From positions 62,001 to 126,000 of the forward strand of contig CACIJG010000002.1 of assembly GCA_902586885.1 (NCBI GenBank): 64,000 nt of DNA. The letters are read 5' to 3'. The stretch's first letter is position 1. The number at the start of each line of letters is the position of its first letter. Source of the stretch: an uncultured Alphaproteobacteria bacterium (GTDB taxonomy: Bacteria; Pseudomonadota; Alphaproteobacteria; Rhodobacterales; Rhodobacteraceae). Under the pieces are notes generated by a model. The model did no database searches. It saw only the letters and a list, made by a program, of their open reading frames with translations, and was not told the DNA's origin. The position numbers were made by a program, and so were the translations under genes. Positions 39,405-50,046 of this stretch are shown in pieces.

Positions 39405-40012
39405 GATATATTTAAATTTCCCATTTTTGCTATTTTCTCACTGATATTTTGAATACCTTCCCCTGTCTTAAGATTCGTTAATAGAACGGGACGCCCTTCT
39501 CTTTTTTCCACGGCGTCATGTAACATCTTATCTACTGAAACATCAACATACTGGGCCAAATCAACCTTATTAATAATTAAGAGATCTGACCTCATGATTG
39601 CGGGGCCTCCTTTTCTAGGTATTTCTTCTCCCATACAAACATCAATCATAAAAATGGTATAGTCTACTAGCTCGGGACTAAAAGTTGCAGATAGATTGTC
39701 TCCTCCACTCTCTATTAACAGCAGCTTTAAATCTGGGAATTTATGTGATAATTCTTCGACAGCAGCCAAGTTAATTGAAGCGTCTTCCCTTATTGCAGTG
39801 TGTGGGCAACCTCCTGTCTCAACAGCCTTAATTCTGTTTGTATTTATAACCTGTTTCCTAACAAGAATTTCAGCATCTTCTTTTGTATATATATCGTTTG
39901 TTATGACTGCCATTGATATAGTTTTAGAAAAAGTTCTGCATAGGTGGGTTGTTAAACTAGTTTTTCCGGCCCCAACGGGCCCTCCAATGCCCACTCTAAA
40001 AGCACCATACAT
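39401..40012 (-). CDS. ureG: Urease accessory GTPase
   Basis: The SIMIBI GTPase that powers nickel delivery to urease. P-loop [13 protein letters not shown] begins at residue 8; [16 protein letters not shown] contains the Cys-Pro-His nickel motif; [18 protein letters not shown] and IINKVDLA are the switch and G4 regions. The 203 residues are standard. It lies 12 bases after ureF. Confidence 0.97.
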   Translation of the reverse strand: MYGAFRVGIGGPVGAGKTSLTTHLCRTFSKTISMAVITNDIYTKEDAEILVRKQVINTNRIKAVETGGCPHTAIREDASINLAAVEELSHKFPDLKLLLIESGGDNLSATFSPELVDYTIFMIDVCMGEEIPRKGGPAIMRSDLLIINKVDLAQYVDVSVDKMLHDAVEKREGRPVLLTNLKTGEGIQNISEKIAKMGNLNIS

Positions 40013-40024
40013 TTTAAGAATCTC

Positions 40025-40717
40025 CTACGATTTAAATATTTTTCCGTCTATCGTTTCATGAAATATACTACAACTATCAGTCAAATAACATGATGAAAGA
40101 ATATCGGCCTCTGAAGACATCAAAACCAACTTACTAACTTCTTCTATTTTAGGAAATAGGTCTCTTAAAATTTTAACTGCCTCCGTCTGTCCAATTGGTA
40201 AAAGTCTCTGGGCTACTGAAATTACGTTAGACAAACAAGACTGCAAGAAAAGAGGAATAACTTCCTCAATATTCAAACCATAGTTTTTAGCTGCCATGCC
40301 CAGTGTAATAGGATATGGGGCATCTGTAGAATTGGGTGTGACTTTAAAAAATGCCTTTCCTTGTAATATCTGTTCATCAAGTCGAGATTTTGAAGTGGAA
40401 AACGCATTCATTAATTCAACTAATTTATCCAATTGTTCCTCAGTTTCACTGAAAAATGCAAGCTTTATAAAAATAGCATCATTCCGAAAATAACCTAACT
40501 CTAAATTTTCTCTCAACCAATCTTTTAATGTTTTCTCATCACTTACCAATGACTCCTTAACTGCATATTCTAAACCCTGAGAGAAATTATAAGCTCCTAT
40601 TGGGTAACTTGGAGAAAGCCATTGAGTTAAAGTGTGCTTTTCCAATATTGATGATTTCATATCAAAGACATCTTTTAGTGTTTTAGTGAGAATGGCTAAA
40701 GGTTCTACCAATACCAT
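40025..40717 (-). CDS. ureF: Urease accessory protein UreF
   Basis: The helical GTPase-regulating partner of UreG and UreD. The hallmark QWLSPSYPIGAYNFSQGLE is present, and the C-terminal region is weakly conserved as usual. Two starts are possible: ATG 40717, inside the ureE end with AGGAG just ahead and adding 19 residues, or ATG 40660, which gives a protein starting M-K-S-S-I-L-E-K-H. The shorter form agrees better with the family N-terminus; the longer has the better ribosome site. Confidence 0.9.
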   Translation of the reverse strand: MVLVEPLAILTKTLKDVFDMKSSILEKHTLTQWLSPSYPIGAYNFSQGLEYAVKESLVSDEKTLKDWLRENLELGYFRNDAIFIKLAFFSETEEQLDKLVELMNAFSTSKSRLDEQILQGKAFFKVTPNSTDAPYPITLGMAAKNYGLNIEEVIPLFLQSCLSNVISVAQRLLPIGQTEAVKILRDLFPKIEEVSKLVLMSSEADILSSCYLTDSCSIFHETIDGKIFKS

Positions 40718-41129
40718 AAGCTCCTGATAAAGGTTGGAATGGACCGTTCATATACGATATGCTGCAACCAAGACCAATAAGCATTTTTGCAATAACTTCA
40801 TCTCTTCTTAGTATAATTTGGTCATCTTTTATATCACAATTCAAATGCCTATTACCAATATGCCAACTAGCTTTAATCAAATCTATTTTAGAATTAGTAC
40901 AAACCGTCATTAGCTCCTCGTTAGCCGCTAGAATTTTTATTTTTTTTCCACTCTGCAATAAAAATATACCACCAACTGGCAATTCGGCAGCCTTTTCTAA
41001 AGCAAGGAAGAATTCATACCCCTTATCAGTTTTCAGAACTACTCGTCTTCTAAACCTTTCTTCAAAACTTAGTAATATATGATCATCAAAGTGAGATGAA
41101 TTATTTTTAATTTCTAAGACGGTATCCAT
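40683..41129 (-). CDS. ureE: Urease nickel chaperone UreE
   Basis: A 148-residue nickel metallochaperone with the N-terminal peptide-binding part (LSFEERFRRRVVLKT) and the C-terminal metal domain with ASWHIGNRHLNCDI, where the HIGNRH segment is the family signature. The C-terminus is short and ends FSHSH, two histidines instead of the long His-rich tail of some homologues. The first ATG at 41129 follows ureC by three bases. Confidence 0.94.
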   Translation of the reverse strand: MDTVLEIKNNSSHFDDHILLSFEERFRRRVVLKTDKGYEFFLALEKAAELPVGGIFLLQSGKKIKILAANEELMTVCTNSKIDLIKASWHIGNRHLNCDIKDDQIILRRDEVIAKMLIGLGCSISYMNGPFQPLSGAYGIGRTFSHSH

Positions 41130-41132
41130 TTT

Positions 41133-42842
41133 TTAATACATAAAATATCTTTGAGCCATAGGCAGTGTTGTAGCTGGTTCACAGGTAATCACATCCCCGT
41201 TAACCCTTACCTCGTATGTTTCAGGATTGACTTCAATATTAGGACAGTAGTCATTCAATTTCATACTTTTCTTGCTTATTGATCTTGTTTCTGAAACCGG
41301 TACCAGAGTCTTTTTTAATCCTAGCTTATCCAGATCTGTATTTTCCATTGATGTTTTGGAAACAAAGATTACAGAATTTTTTTCCATCGATGTACCAAAG
41401 GCACCAAACATAGGTCTACTATAAACTGGCTGGGGAGTAGGTATTGATGCATTTGGATCACCCATTTGAGCACATGTAATTACCCCCCCCATCAAGATCA
41501 TTTCCGGTTTAACTCCAAAAAACGCAGTATTCCACAGGACTAAGTCTGCTCGTTTACCAACTTCAATGCTCCCTATCTCCTTTGAGATACCATGAGCAAT
41601 TGCAGGGTTAATAGTGTATTTGGCAATATATCTTTTTATACGTTCATTATCATTTTTGCCTGTCTCTTCGCTCAACCTTCCTCTTTGTTTCTTCATTTTG
41701 TCTGCTGTTTGCCAAGTTCTTGTTATAACTTCACCAACTCGACCCATCGCCTGACTATCAGATGCAATAATCGACATTGCACCCATATCATGCAAAATAT
41801 CTTCAGCAGCAATTGTTTCCTTTCTTATTCTGCTTTCGGCAAATGCTACATCTTCTGGTATAGATTTATCCAAATGGTGACAAACCATTAACATATCTAA
41901 ATGTTCTTCGATAGTATTGACTGTATAAGGTCTTGTTGGATTGGTTGAAGAGGGTATGACATTTTCTTCCCCTGCAAGCTTTATGATATCTGGGGCATGC
42001 CCTCCTCCAGCGCCTTCTGTATGAAACGCATGTATTGTTCTTCCCCCTATAGCTTCAATAGTTCTTTCAACGAAGCCACTTTCATTAAGAGTATCAGTAT
42101 GGATCATTACCTGCACGTCAAGATCATCCGCAACTCTTAAGCAGGAGTCAATAGCCCCAGGGGTTGTACCCCAATCTTCATGCAACTTTAAAGAAGAGGC
42201 TCCTCCTTTAACTTGTTCTATCAAAGGCTCAGCCAAACTAGAGTTTCCTTTCCCAGCAAAAGACAAATTCATCGGAAATGCATCAGCGGACTGAAGCATT
42301 TTTCCTATGTTCCATGGGCCTGGAGTACATGTGGTTGCAAGAGTCCCATGTGCAGGACCAGTACCCCCTCCCAACATTGTGGTGAGCCCAGAGTGCAAAG
42401 CATCTTCAATTTGCTGGGGACATATAAAATGTATATGCGCATCCATGCCTCCAGCAGTTAATATTTTTCCTTCACCGGCTATTACCTCAGTTGCAGGCCC
42501 TATAATAATTGAAATTCCATCCTGAATATCTGGGTTGCCCGCCTTGCCAATTGAATTAATCTTGGCGTCCTTTATTCCCACATCTGCCTTATAAATGCCA
42601 GTATAATCAATTATCAAGGCGTTTGTAATAACTAAATCAACAGCTCCCTCGCTTCTGGTTATTTGACTTTGACCCATTCCATCTCTTATTACCTTTCCTC
42701 CACCAAATTTTACTTCCTCCCCATAAAGTGTGTGATCATTCTCTACCTCTGCAAAGAGTTCAGTATCTGCCAACCTAACCTGATCTCCAGTAGTGGGACC
42801 AAATATCCCAGCATATTTTTCTCTGGAAACTTTTTGTGCCAT
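41133..42842 (-). CDS. ureC: Urease alpha subunit
   Basis: The catalytic subunit hydrolysing urea to ammonia and carbamate. All nickel-site residues are visible: H136 and H138 in [10 protein letters not shown], the carbamylated lysine K219 in [10 protein letters not shown]248 in [11 protein letters not shown] and H274 in [10 protein letters not shown]. The mobile flap MVCHHLD carries C321 and H322/H323. The 569-residue length is standard. It abuts ureB (one-base overlap) and ureE. Confidence 0.98.
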   Translation of the reverse strand: MAQKVSREKYAGIFGPTTGDQVRLADTELFAEVENDHTLYGEEVKFGGGKVIRDGMGQSQITRSEGAVDLVITNALIIDYTGIYKADVGIKDAKINSIGKAGNPDIQDGISIIIGPATEVIAGEGKILTAGGMDAHIHFICPQQIEDALHSGLTTMLGGGTGPAHGTLATTCTPGPWNIGKMLQSADAFPMNLSFAGKGNSSLAEPLIEQVKGGASSLKLHEDWGTTPGAIDSCLRVADDLDVQVMIHTDTLNESGFVERTIEAIGGRTIHAFHTEGAGGGHAPDIIKLAGEENVIPSSTNPTRPYTVNTIEEHLDMLMVCHHLDKSIPEDVAFAESRIRKETIAAEDILHDMGAMSIIASDSQAMGRVGEVITRTWQTADKMKKQRGRLSEETGKNDNERIKRYIAKYTINPAIAHGISKEIGSIEVGKRADLVLWNTAFFGVKPEMILMGGVITCAQMGDPNASIPTPQPVYSRPMFGAFGTSMEKNSVIFVSKTSMENTDLDKLGLKKTLVPVSETRSISKKSMKLNDYCPNIEVNPETYEVRVNGDVITCEPATTLPMAQRYFMY

Positions 42843-43147
42843 TACAAATCACCCATAATTTTTTTGTTGAACCCATAAACTTTCCTGTTACCAGCATAAG
42901 GAATGAGACTAACTGTTTTCAACTGACCTGGTTCGAATCTTATTGCGGTACCTGAAATTATATCTAACCTCATTCCTCTGGTGCTTTCTCTATCAAACTT
43001 TAGATTTTCATTAGCTTCAAAAAAATGATAGTGGCTCCCAACTTGTATTGGCCTATCGCCAGCGTTCGAAACTTCTAGTAACATGGCCTCCTTATCCGCA
43101 TTAATAGTGAGTTCGTCTCCTGCTATTTTAATCTCTCCTGGTATCAT
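42842..43147 (-). CDS. ureB: Urease beta subunit
   Basis: The 101-residue beta subunit, starting [18 protein letters not shown], with the signature [18 protein letters not shown] and [17 protein letters not shown]. It is encoded separately from gamma, as in most proteobacteria. The stop and the ureC start share one base. Confidence 0.97.
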   Translation of the reverse strand: MIPGEIKIAGDELTINADKEAMLLEVSNAGDRPIQVGSHYHFFEANENLKFDRESTRGMRLDIISGTAIRFEPGQLKTVSLIPYAGNRKVYGFNKKIMGDL

Positions 43148-43155
43148 TTTATTTC

Positions 43156-43458
43156 CTATCTAATTGGCTGATGAACGGTTACTAGTTTTGTTCCATCAGG
43201 AAAAGTCGCTTCTACTTGAACCTCATCTATCATCTCAGCTATTCCATTCATGCAATCTTTCCTACTAATTATTTCACCCCCTGCAGACATCAAGTCAGCT
43301 ACTGATCTCCCTTCCCTAGCTCCTTCTAGGACAAAATTTGTTATCAAAGCTATGGCTTCAGGATGATTTAATTTCACTCCTCTTTTTTTTCTGTCAGTAG
43401 CAACCATAGCAGCTACGGCTATCATCAGTTTATCTTTTTCCCTAGGTGTTAAATTCAT
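43156..43458 (-). CDS. ureA: Urease gamma subunit
   Basis: The 100-residue gamma subunit with opening [19 protein letters not shown], the [11 protein letters not shown] block and a C-terminal [20 protein letters not shown]. It lies eight bases upstream of ureB and 15 downstream of ureD. Confidence 0.97.
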   Translation of the reverse strand: MNLTPREKDKLMIAVAAMVATDRKKRGVKLNHPEAIALITNFVLEGAREGRSVADLMSAGGEIISRKDCMNGIAEMIDEVQVEATFPDGTKLVTVHQPIR

Positions 43459-43473
43459 GTTCTCTCCTTAAAT

Positions 43474-44280
43474 TCAAACTCTCCATACTTCAGGTTCTTC
43501 TAGATTCCAAATTGATCCTAATAATTTTTTTGTTTCTTCTCTAACCGCACTTATGTCTCTAGAGTGCACTCTAGTGATCAGGCAGTTATTTCTTAGAGAA
43601 CTGCCTGTGAATACTTTGATGGAACTGGTAGTGTAAGCCCTCAATTTTTCTAAATAATACTCAGCTTTTTTGCCTACATAAAAAAAACTGGCAAAAGATG
43701 AAATATTTTTAAAGCCTGAAACACCCCTTGGAACTTCTTTTTTCCAACCGAATTGGTCGAAATAAACTAACCTATTATCATAATATATTTTCCATCTATC
43801 GATAAAATTTGAAACACTCAAAACCTCCCCCATTGCCTTTCTACCCAATATCACATGGTCGAATGCAAGAAACTCTGAGCTATTATCCACTTCTATTTTT
43901 GTATTTCTTGAAACAGCAGATTTAGCAAATAAAATCAATTCTTGGGGAAGCCAATATATTTTACTTCCATTTTCCACTTTAAAACTGTTTTCAAAAACCG
44001 CTTTATTGTCACTAGCTTCATAAGCTTTCTCAGCAGCTTGGGTTGTTAGTACTAGTGAGCAATCATGACTGCTTTTTATGGAACAATTAAACCTATCTCC
44101 CCCAGTTACACCACCAGCTGTGTTTATAACTATACCCTCTTTAATTCGTTTGAAGTATTTTGGAAATATACAGCGGGAAGACCCCTGTTGAAAAAATTTC
44201 TTTATTCTATTTTCGGAGCCCATTATCTCTATAGATATAGTCCCATTCGCTCTTTGTACTTTCCTATTGGGCTCAATCAT
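43474..44280 (-). CDS. ureD: Urease accessory protein UreD
   Basis: The scaffold that docks on apo-urease and receives nickel through UreF/UreG. Recognisable features are NTAGGVTGGDRFNCSI, LTTQAAEKAYEA and WLPQELILFAKSAVSR. I chose ATG 44280 (268 residues) with GGAAG six bases ahead over TTG 44301. It is the first gene of the operon ureDABCEFG. The 173 bases upstream (44281-44453) hold a TTAAAGCGCTTCAA palindrome just before the start but no clear promoter that I trust. Confidence 0.93.
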   Translation of the reverse strand: MIEPNRKVQRANGTISIEIMGSENRIKKFFQQGSSRCIFPKYFKRIKEGIVINTAGGVTGGDRFNCSIKSSHDCSLVLTTQAAEKAYEASDNKAVFENSFKVENGSKIYWLPQELILFAKSAVSRNTKIEVDNSSEFLAFDHVILGRKAMGEVLSVSNFIDRWKIYYDNRLVYFDQFGWKKEVPRGVSGFKNISSFASFFYVGKKAEYYLEKLRAYTTSSIKVFTGSSLRNNCLITRVHSRDISAVREETKKLLGSIWNLEEPEVWRV

Positions 44281-44453
44281 AGCTTTCTTCCATGTTTCCA
44301 ATTAAAGCGCTTCAATTAAATGCTAATCATTTTCTGGACTTTTTTCCTAGTTTAGATGTATCTCCAGGTTTTGCAAAGTTTGGAAATAGCAAAATATATT
44401 TAAACACATTCTTTGCCTAATTTATAGGTCATATTCCCTTTATTGATTAAATT

Positions 44454-45302
44454 TTAATCAAAACTCATTATCAATTTTTCAGCTTCATCTAGTTTTTCAA
44501 CATTCAAATTAGAGCAAAAATTTTCTGGTCCGATTCCTTCGATAAGATCCCTTGTAGAGAGGTTTCCCTTTGCTCCCGGAGCAAATGGACATCCACCCAA
44601 TCCTCCTATTGCACTATCAAATACGGCTAAACCATGAGAAATCGCCTCTCTTACATTTTCAATAGCATTATTGTTTGTATCATGAAAATGGCCTGCTAAC
44701 TTTGAAGGGTCTATGTCTCTACATAAATCTAGTAATAAAGATTTTACCGACTTCGGTGTTCCTTTGCCAATCGTGTCCCCCAAAGATACTTCATAGCAAC
44801 CTAACTCGATAAGCCTCTTAACTAACTTTGAAACCTCTCCAGAGTCTATTGAGCCTTCGTACGGACACTCTATGACGCACGACACATAACCTCTCACAGC
44901 AACTCCTATCTCCTTTGCTTTTTTTATAAGAGGTACAAATCTTTCAATACTCTCTACAATACTACAGTTAATATTCTTTCTTGAAAAAGTCTCAGAGGCC
45001 GAGGCAAAAATAGCTACTTCATCGCAATTTGCATCGATTGCCTTATCAAAACCAGTGATATTAGGCGTCAGTGCCGTATAATTAACACCAGATTTTCTTT
45101 TTATTCTCCTCATTAGTTGATCAGTACCTGCCATCTGCGGAACCCATTTTTCACTAACAAAGCTTCCACACTCTATTTTCTTAATGCCCGTATCACTTAA
45201 CGTATCTATTAACTTGACTCTATTTTCAATAGACACGTTAAACGGGGTGTTCTGCAATCCATCTCTTGGACCAACTTCAAATATTTTAATATTCTTTGGC
45301 AT
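44454..45302 (-). CDS. liuE: Hydroxymethylglutaryl-CoA lyase
   Basis: Splits HMG-CoA to acetoacetate and acetyl-CoA, the last step of leucine catabolism. It opens MPKNIKIFEVGPRDGLQN with the HMGL signature; YVSCVIECPYEG, HFHDTNNNAIENV, and the catalytic-cysteine loop GGLGGCPFAPGAKGN follow. I chose ATG 45302 with GGGAAG ahead (282 residues), just after the liuD stop, over the longer start inside liuD. It ends the 15-kb liv-liu gene block. Confidence 0.93.
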   Translation of the reverse strand: MPKNIKIFEVGPRDGLQNTPFNVSIENRVKLIDTLSDTGIKKIECGSFVSEKWVPQMAGTDQLMRRIKRKSGVNYTALTPNITGFDKAIDANCDEVAIFASASETFSRKNINCSIVESIERFVPLIKKAKEIGVAVRGYVSCVIECPYEGSIDSGEVSKLVKRLIELGCYEVSLGDTIGKGTPKSVKSLLLDLCRDIDPSKLAGHFHDTNNNAIENVREAISHGLAVFDSAIGGLGGCPFAPGAKGNLSTRDLIEGIGPENFCSNLNVEKLDEAEKLIMSFD

Positions 45303-45312
45303 TTTCTTCCCA

Positions 45313-47256
45313 TTAATCAATTTCAACCAAAATATCATTTTGATTTATGATCTCTTTAGGTTTCGCTTTCATTTTCTTAATACGACCCGCTTTTGGCGCC
45401 TTTAACTCATATTCCATCTTCATCGCTTCTATTATTACTAATGGTTCTCCTGTAGAAACCAACTGTCCGTTCTTCTTTAATATTTTTACAACTGTGCCCG
45501 TTATAGGAGCAATGACTTTCCCTTCATTGATTTCGGTATTATCTCTCTGCTCATAATCTTCTTGTAGTTCGAAATGAAAGATTCCACCATTATCAAAAAC
45601 TCTCACAATTTCGTTCTCTCGTTCATATTCATATTTGATGTTGTAACCTCTTAGAGTGAATTCTATAACTCCTGCACTAATTTCGATATCAGATACCTCG
45701 TAGGATTCATTCTCTAAAAAAAGCAATAGACCATTTTCTTTAGCTATCAATTTAATCTCAAAAAATCTATCGTGGTGACTTAACCTTAAACTAGTTCCTC
45801 TCTCACCCCATATTCTCCACATTTTTTTTTCAAATTTATTTTGTAAAAATAAAAATAAAATTGCAGCAGACGCAAAATGGCTATGAAGTGCCGTTTCCTT
45901 TCTAAACTTTTCAACGATTAATTCAACACTATCTACTTGCATAATATTTTCTAAAAAACTTGGATCGTTATTTAATTTATACAGAAACTCTAAGTTTGTA
46001 TTTATGCCTTTAATTTTAAATTCGCGTAAGCAATCACTCATTTTCTTTTGAGCTAACTCTCTATTTACATCATGTACAATAAGCTTTCCTAACATTGGAT
46101 CATAGTGGCTCTCTATTTGATCACCTTGCTTTACGCCGAAATCCAATCTTACGTTCTTTGGGAGACGCAACTCAGAAATTTTTCCTGTACTAGGCATGAA
46201 ATTTTTCTTAGGATTCTCTGCATATACTCTTGCTTCAATAGCATGCCCTTTAGATTTTATATCTGACTGTTTAGGAGAGAGTTTTTTTCCTGCCGCTATT
46301 TCTAATTGCATTTCTACCAAATCTATTCCAAGAATTGCCTCAGTGACGGGATGCTCGACCTGAAGCCTTGTATTCATTTCCAGAAAATAGAAGGGCACAT
46401 CATTTTCATTTCCAGAAGTATCGACAATAAATTCAACAGTGCCTAGGTTGGTATAATTTATTGTTCGTGCGATAGCTATGGCTGCCTCATACATTTTCTC
46501 TTTTGTAATTTGAGGAATTGATGTTGCTGGGCTCTCTTCTAGAACTTTTTGATACCTTCTTTGAGCTGAGCAGTCTCTTTCCATCATATGAATTATGTTG
46601 CCAAAATGATCTGCTGCAATTTGAACCTCTATATGCTTACCGCCTTGAATATATTTTTCTATAATAATCTCATCATTACCAAAACTGCTTAAAGCCTCTC
46701 TTTTTACAGATTGAATAGCACCTTCAAATTCACTCTCCTTCAGTACAATTCTCATTCCCTTTCCACCTCCCCCAGAAGCGGCTTTAATTAATAAAGGATA
46801 CTCTATGGTTTTGTCGATTATGAGCGATTCTGAGCGAATGTTTTCTTGCAGCGAGTAACCGGGAACCGTGGGTATTCCTGCTTTTAATACAGCTTGTTTA
46901 GCGTTCTTTTTGTTACCCATGGTCTTAATTGTTTTCCATCCAGGGCCAATGAACGCAATTCCTTTACTTTCAATTTTTTTTGAAAAAGCGTGGTTTTCAG
47001 AAAGAAACCCATAACCAGGATGTATTGCATCCACATTTCTTACAACTGCAATCTCCAAGATCTTCTTAATATTTAAGTAACTTTTGCTTGCCACTGATGG
47101 GCCAACGTAACAAGCCTCATCAGCTAAAAGCACATGAGCAGAGTTTTTGTCACTGTCTGAATAAATGGCTAGGGTTTTTATACCCAAATTTCGAGCTGTT
47201 TTTATTATTCTGCAAGCTATTTCACCGCGGTTAGCCACCATAAGTTTTTGAAACAT
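45313..47256 (-). CDS. liuD: Methylcrotonyl-CoA carboxylase, biotin-containing alpha subunit
   Basis: Carries the biotin carboxylase and biotin carrier functions for carboxylating 3-methylcrotonyl-CoA. N-terminal VANRGEIACRIIKTARNLG, ATP loop KAASGGGGKGMR, and EMNTRLQVEHPVTEAI define the carboxylase. The carrier domain is at the C-terminus with EAMKMEYELKAP around residue 610. Total 647 residues, complete. It lies two bases after liuB. Acetyl- or propionyl-CoA carboxylase is excluded mainly by the liu context. Confidence 0.93.
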   Translation of the reverse strand: MFQKLMVANRGEIACRIIKTARNLGIKTLAIYSDSDKNSAHVLLADEACYVGPSVASKSYLNIKKILEIAVVRNVDAIHPGYGFLSENHAFSKKIESKGIAFIGPGWKTIKTMGNKKNAKQAVLKAGIPTVPGYSLQENIRSESLIIDKTIEYPLLIKAASGGGGKGMRIVLKESEFEGAIQSVKREALSSFGNDEIIIEKYIQGGKHIEVQIAADHFGNIIHMMERDCSAQRRYQKVLEESPATSIPQITKEKMYEAAIAIARTINYTNLGTVEFIVDTSGNENDVPFYFLEMNTRLQVEHPVTEAILGIDLVEMQLEIAAGKKLSPKQSDIKSKGHAIEARVYAENPKKNFMPSTGKISELRLPKNVRLDFGVKQGDQIESHYDPMLGKLIVHDVNRELAQKKMSDCLREFKIKGINTNLEFLYKLNNDPSFLENIMQVDSVELIVEKFRKETALHSHFASAAILFLFLQNKFEKKMWRIWGERGTSLRLSHHDRFFEIKLIAKENGLLLFLENESYEVSDIEISAGVIEFTLRGYNIKYEYERENEIVRVFDNGGIFHFELQEDYEQRDNTEINEGKVIAPITGTVVKILKKNGQLVSTGEPLVIIEAMKMEYELKAPKAGRIKKMKAKPKEIINQNDILVEID

Positions 47257-47258
47257 CT

Positions 47259-48860
47259 CTACATCCTAAAGACGCCAAACTTTGTTTCTTCTATCGGTGC
47301 ATTCAGGGCAGTTTCTAATGACAAAGCTACTACATCTCTGGTTTTTCTTGGGTCAATTATTCCGTCATCCCATAAATGAGCAGAGGCAAATAAAGCTGAA
47401 GATTTCTCTTCAAACAAATCTAATATAGGTCGCTTAATTTTCATTATTTCCTTCTCTGACAAATTCTTTCCCTGTGCTTTGGCTGCATTCATATTAACCT
47501 CAGCCATAACTCCAGCAGCCTGTTCACCACCCATTACGGCTACCTTAGCATTCGGCCACGTCCATAGAAACCTAGGGCCAAATGCTCTACCACACATACC
47601 ATAATTGCCTGCGCCATAGGAACCGCCAACAACAACTGTAATCTTTGGTACATTTGCACACGAGACGGCATGAACCAGTTTTGCACCATCACTTGCAATC
47701 CCACTCTGTTCATATTTTTTTCCTACCATAAAACCTGTTATGTTTTGTAGAAACAAAAGAGGGATCTTCCTTTGACAACATAGCTCTATAAAATGGGCTC
47801 CCTTTTTTGAGCTTTCTGAAAATAAAACTCCATTATTTGCAATTATGCCAATACTGATTCCACAAATTTTTGCAAATCCGCAGACTAGTGTCTCACCATA
47901 TGTAGCTTTAAACTCATCAAAGTTAGAGCCATCAACTATCCTTCCTATGAGCTCAAAAACATTAAAGCTTTTTTTTGTATCTGTATGTATAAAACCTAAT
48001 AAATCCTCAATGTCTAACCTTGGCTGCTTATATTTGTGCCTTGAATATTTGGGCATGGAAGCCAAATCATTTACAATCATTCTTGTAAGAGATAGAGCAT
48101 GAGTATCATTATCCGCTAGATAGTCAGCTACGCCTGATAATCTCGCGTGTGTGTCGCCTCCTCCTAATGTTTCGGCATCTACAATTTCTCCCGTGGCCTG
48201 CTTTAATAAAGGAGGCCCCGCTAAAAATATCGTACCTTGGTTTTTTACAATAATAGTCTGATCAGACATTGCTGGCAAATACGCCCCTCCTGCTGTACAA
48301 GATCCCATAACAACCGCAATTTGAGGAATTCCTTTTGAACTCATTTGAGCTTGGTTAAAAAATATTCTTCCAAAATGATATTTGTCTGGAAACACCTCAT
48401 CCCAGGAAGGTAGGTTAGCTCCACCACTATCAACCAGATAGATACATGGTAAATTATTTTCCATTGCTATTTCTTGGGCTCTTAAATGTTTCTTTACTGT
48501 CAAAGGGTAATAACTTCCCCCCTTAACAGTCGCATCATTACAAATTATCATGCAAAGCCTCTCTGAAACTACTCCCACTCCGGCTATAGCGCCTGCACAG
48601 GGAACTTGGTCCTCATATTTTCCTTTAGCCGCAAATAAGCCTATCTCTAGAAAAAATGACCCTCGGTCTAAAAGATTATAAACGCGATCTCGTGGGAGCA
48701 TTTTCCCCCTATCTATATGTCTTTTTCGAGATTTTTCTGAACCACCAAGTTGAATCGTCGTGGCGATATCCTCTATTCCGTTTATGGAACTAATAATTTT
48801 CTGTTGATTAAATTCAAATTCTTCAGTTTTTTGGGGATTGTCAGAACCTACTTGTGGCAT
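47259..48860 (-). CDS. liuB: Methylcrotonyl-CoA carboxylase, carboxyltransferase subunit
   Basis: The 533-residue carboxyltransferase that moves CO2 from biotin to methylcrotonyl-CoA. Features are [36 protein letters not shown] (typical of MCC beta), [17 protein letters not shown] and [16 protein letters not shown]. It is five bases downstream of liuA. The length and the [10 protein letters not shown]-type segment separate it from propionyl-CoA carboxylase beta. Confidence 0.94.
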   Translation of the reverse strand: MPQVGSDNPQKTEEFEFNQQKIISSINGIEDIATTIQLGGSEKSRKRHIDRGKMLPRDRVYNLLDRGSFFLEIGLFAAKGKYEDQVPCAGAIAGVGVVSERLCMIICNDATVKGGSYYPLTVKKHLRAQEIAMENNLPCIYLVDSGGANLPSWDEVFPDKYHFGRIFFNQAQMSSKGIPQIAVVMGSCTAGGAYLPAMSDQTIIVKNQGTIFLAGPPLLKQATGEIVDAETLGGGDTHARLSGVADYLADNDTHALSLTRMIVNDLASMPKYSRHKYKQPRLDIEDLLGFIHTDTKKSFNVFELIGRIVDGSNFDEFKATYGETLVCGFAKICGISIGIIANNGVLFSESSKKGAHFIELCCQRKIPLLFLQNITGFMVGKKYEQSGIASDGAKLVHAVSCANVPKITVVVGGSYGAGNYGMCGRAFGPRFLWTWPNAKVAVMGGEQAAGVMAEVNMNAAKAQGKNLSEKEIMKIKRPILDLFEEKSSALFASAHLWDDGIIDPRKTRDVVALSLETALNAPIEETKFGVFRM

Positions 48861-48865
48861 TTATT

Positions 48866-50029
48866 TCACTTTGTTTCCTCGAAGAGTTCTCTACCAATCA
48901 GCATTCGCCTGATCTCAGAGGTCCCCGCACCAATTTCATAGAGCTTTGCATCTCTTAGAAGTCTTCCTGTGGGATAATCATTAATATAACCATTCCCACC
49001 CAAACATTGAATGGCATCTAAAGCGACTTGCGTAGCTTTTTCCGCCGCGTACAATATGCAACCTGCAGAGTCTTTTCTAGTTGTCTCTCCTTTGTCGCAA
49101 GCTTTGGCAACAGCGTAAACATATGACCTGCAAGCATTCATTGTTGTATACATATCTGCGATTTTCCCCTGCATTAGCTGGAACGTTCCTATCGGTTTCC
49201 CAAACTGTTCTCTTTCATGGATATAGGGTACTACTACGTCCATTGCTGAAGCCATTATCCCCACCGGTCCAGCTGCTAAAACTACTCGCTCATAATCGAG
49301 ACCAGACATTAATACATTGACACCCTTACCTTCTTCCCCCAACACATTTTCGTATGGCACCTCACAGTTTTCAAAAATTAATTCTGAGGTATTTGAACCT
49401 CTCATGCCCAGTTTATCCAACTTTTTTCCAGTAGAAAAACCGGTCATTGATTTTTCGATTAAAAACGCTGTTATACCCCGGGGGCCAGCTTCAGGGTCTG
49501 TTTTTGCATAAACAACAAGAGTATCTGCATCTGGCCCATTGGTAATCCACATCTTCGATCCATTAAGCAGATAATAATCATTTCGTCTCTCAGCTTTTAA
49601 TTTCATGGACACTACGTCAGAGCCTGCACTTGGTTCTGACATTGCAAGTGAGCCAATATTTTCACCTGAAATTAGCTTTGGAATATATTTTTCTTTTTGA
49701 TCACTATTACCCCACCGATATATTTGGTTTAAACAGAGGTTTGAGTGCGCTCCGTATGACATACCCACTGCGGCGTTCGCCCGACTAATTTCCTCAACAG
49801 CTACACAGTGAGCTAAGTACCCCATATCTACTCCACCGAATTCTTCAGAAATAGTTATTCCATGAAGACCAAGGTCTCCCATAAGTTTCCACAACTCCAT
49901 AGGAAAATCGTTGGTTTTGTCTATTTCATCTGATTTTGGTGCTATTTCTTCTTTTGCGAATTTCCTTACTGTGTCTCTTAAAGACTCAACGTCTTCTCCA
50001 AGATCAAAACTCATAACTGAATCAAACAT
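48866..50029 (-). CDS. liuA: Isovaleryl-CoA dehydrogenase
   Basis: Acyl-CoA dehydrogenase for the leucine-derived isovaleryl-CoA. It has [51 protein letters not shown] with the glutamate at the isovaleryl-specific catalytic position, and [18 protein letters not shown] near the C-terminus. The position of the catalytic base and the liu neighbours point to isovaleryl-CoA rather than straight-chain substrates. Length 387, complete. Confidence 0.92.
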   Translation of the reverse strand: MFDSVMSFDLGEDVESLRDTVRKFAKEEIAPKSDEIDKTNDFPMELWKLMGDLGLHGITISEEFGGVDMGYLAHCVAVEEISRANAAVGMSYGAHSNLCLNQIYRWGNSDQKEKYIPKLISGENIGSLAMSEPSAGSDVVSMKLKAERRNDYYLLNGSKMWITNGPDADTLVVYAKTDPEAGPRGITAFLIEKSMTGFSTGKKLDKLGMRGSNTSELIFENCEVPYENVLGEEGKGVNVLMSGLDYERVVLAAGPVGIMASAMDVVVPYIHEREQFGKPIGTFQLMQGKIADMYTTMNACRSYVYAVAKACDKGETTRKDSAGCILYAAEKATQVALDAIQCLGGNGYINDYPTGRLLRDAKLYEIGAGTSEIRRMLIGRELFEETK

Positions 50030-50046
50030 AAGTTTATTCTACTTTC

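Noticed and set aside
44303-44316. Palindrome TTAAAGCGCTTCAA before ureD as a nitrogen-control (NtrC) site
   Set aside because: It does not match the NtrC or NAC consensus; left as a note in the ureD entry only.
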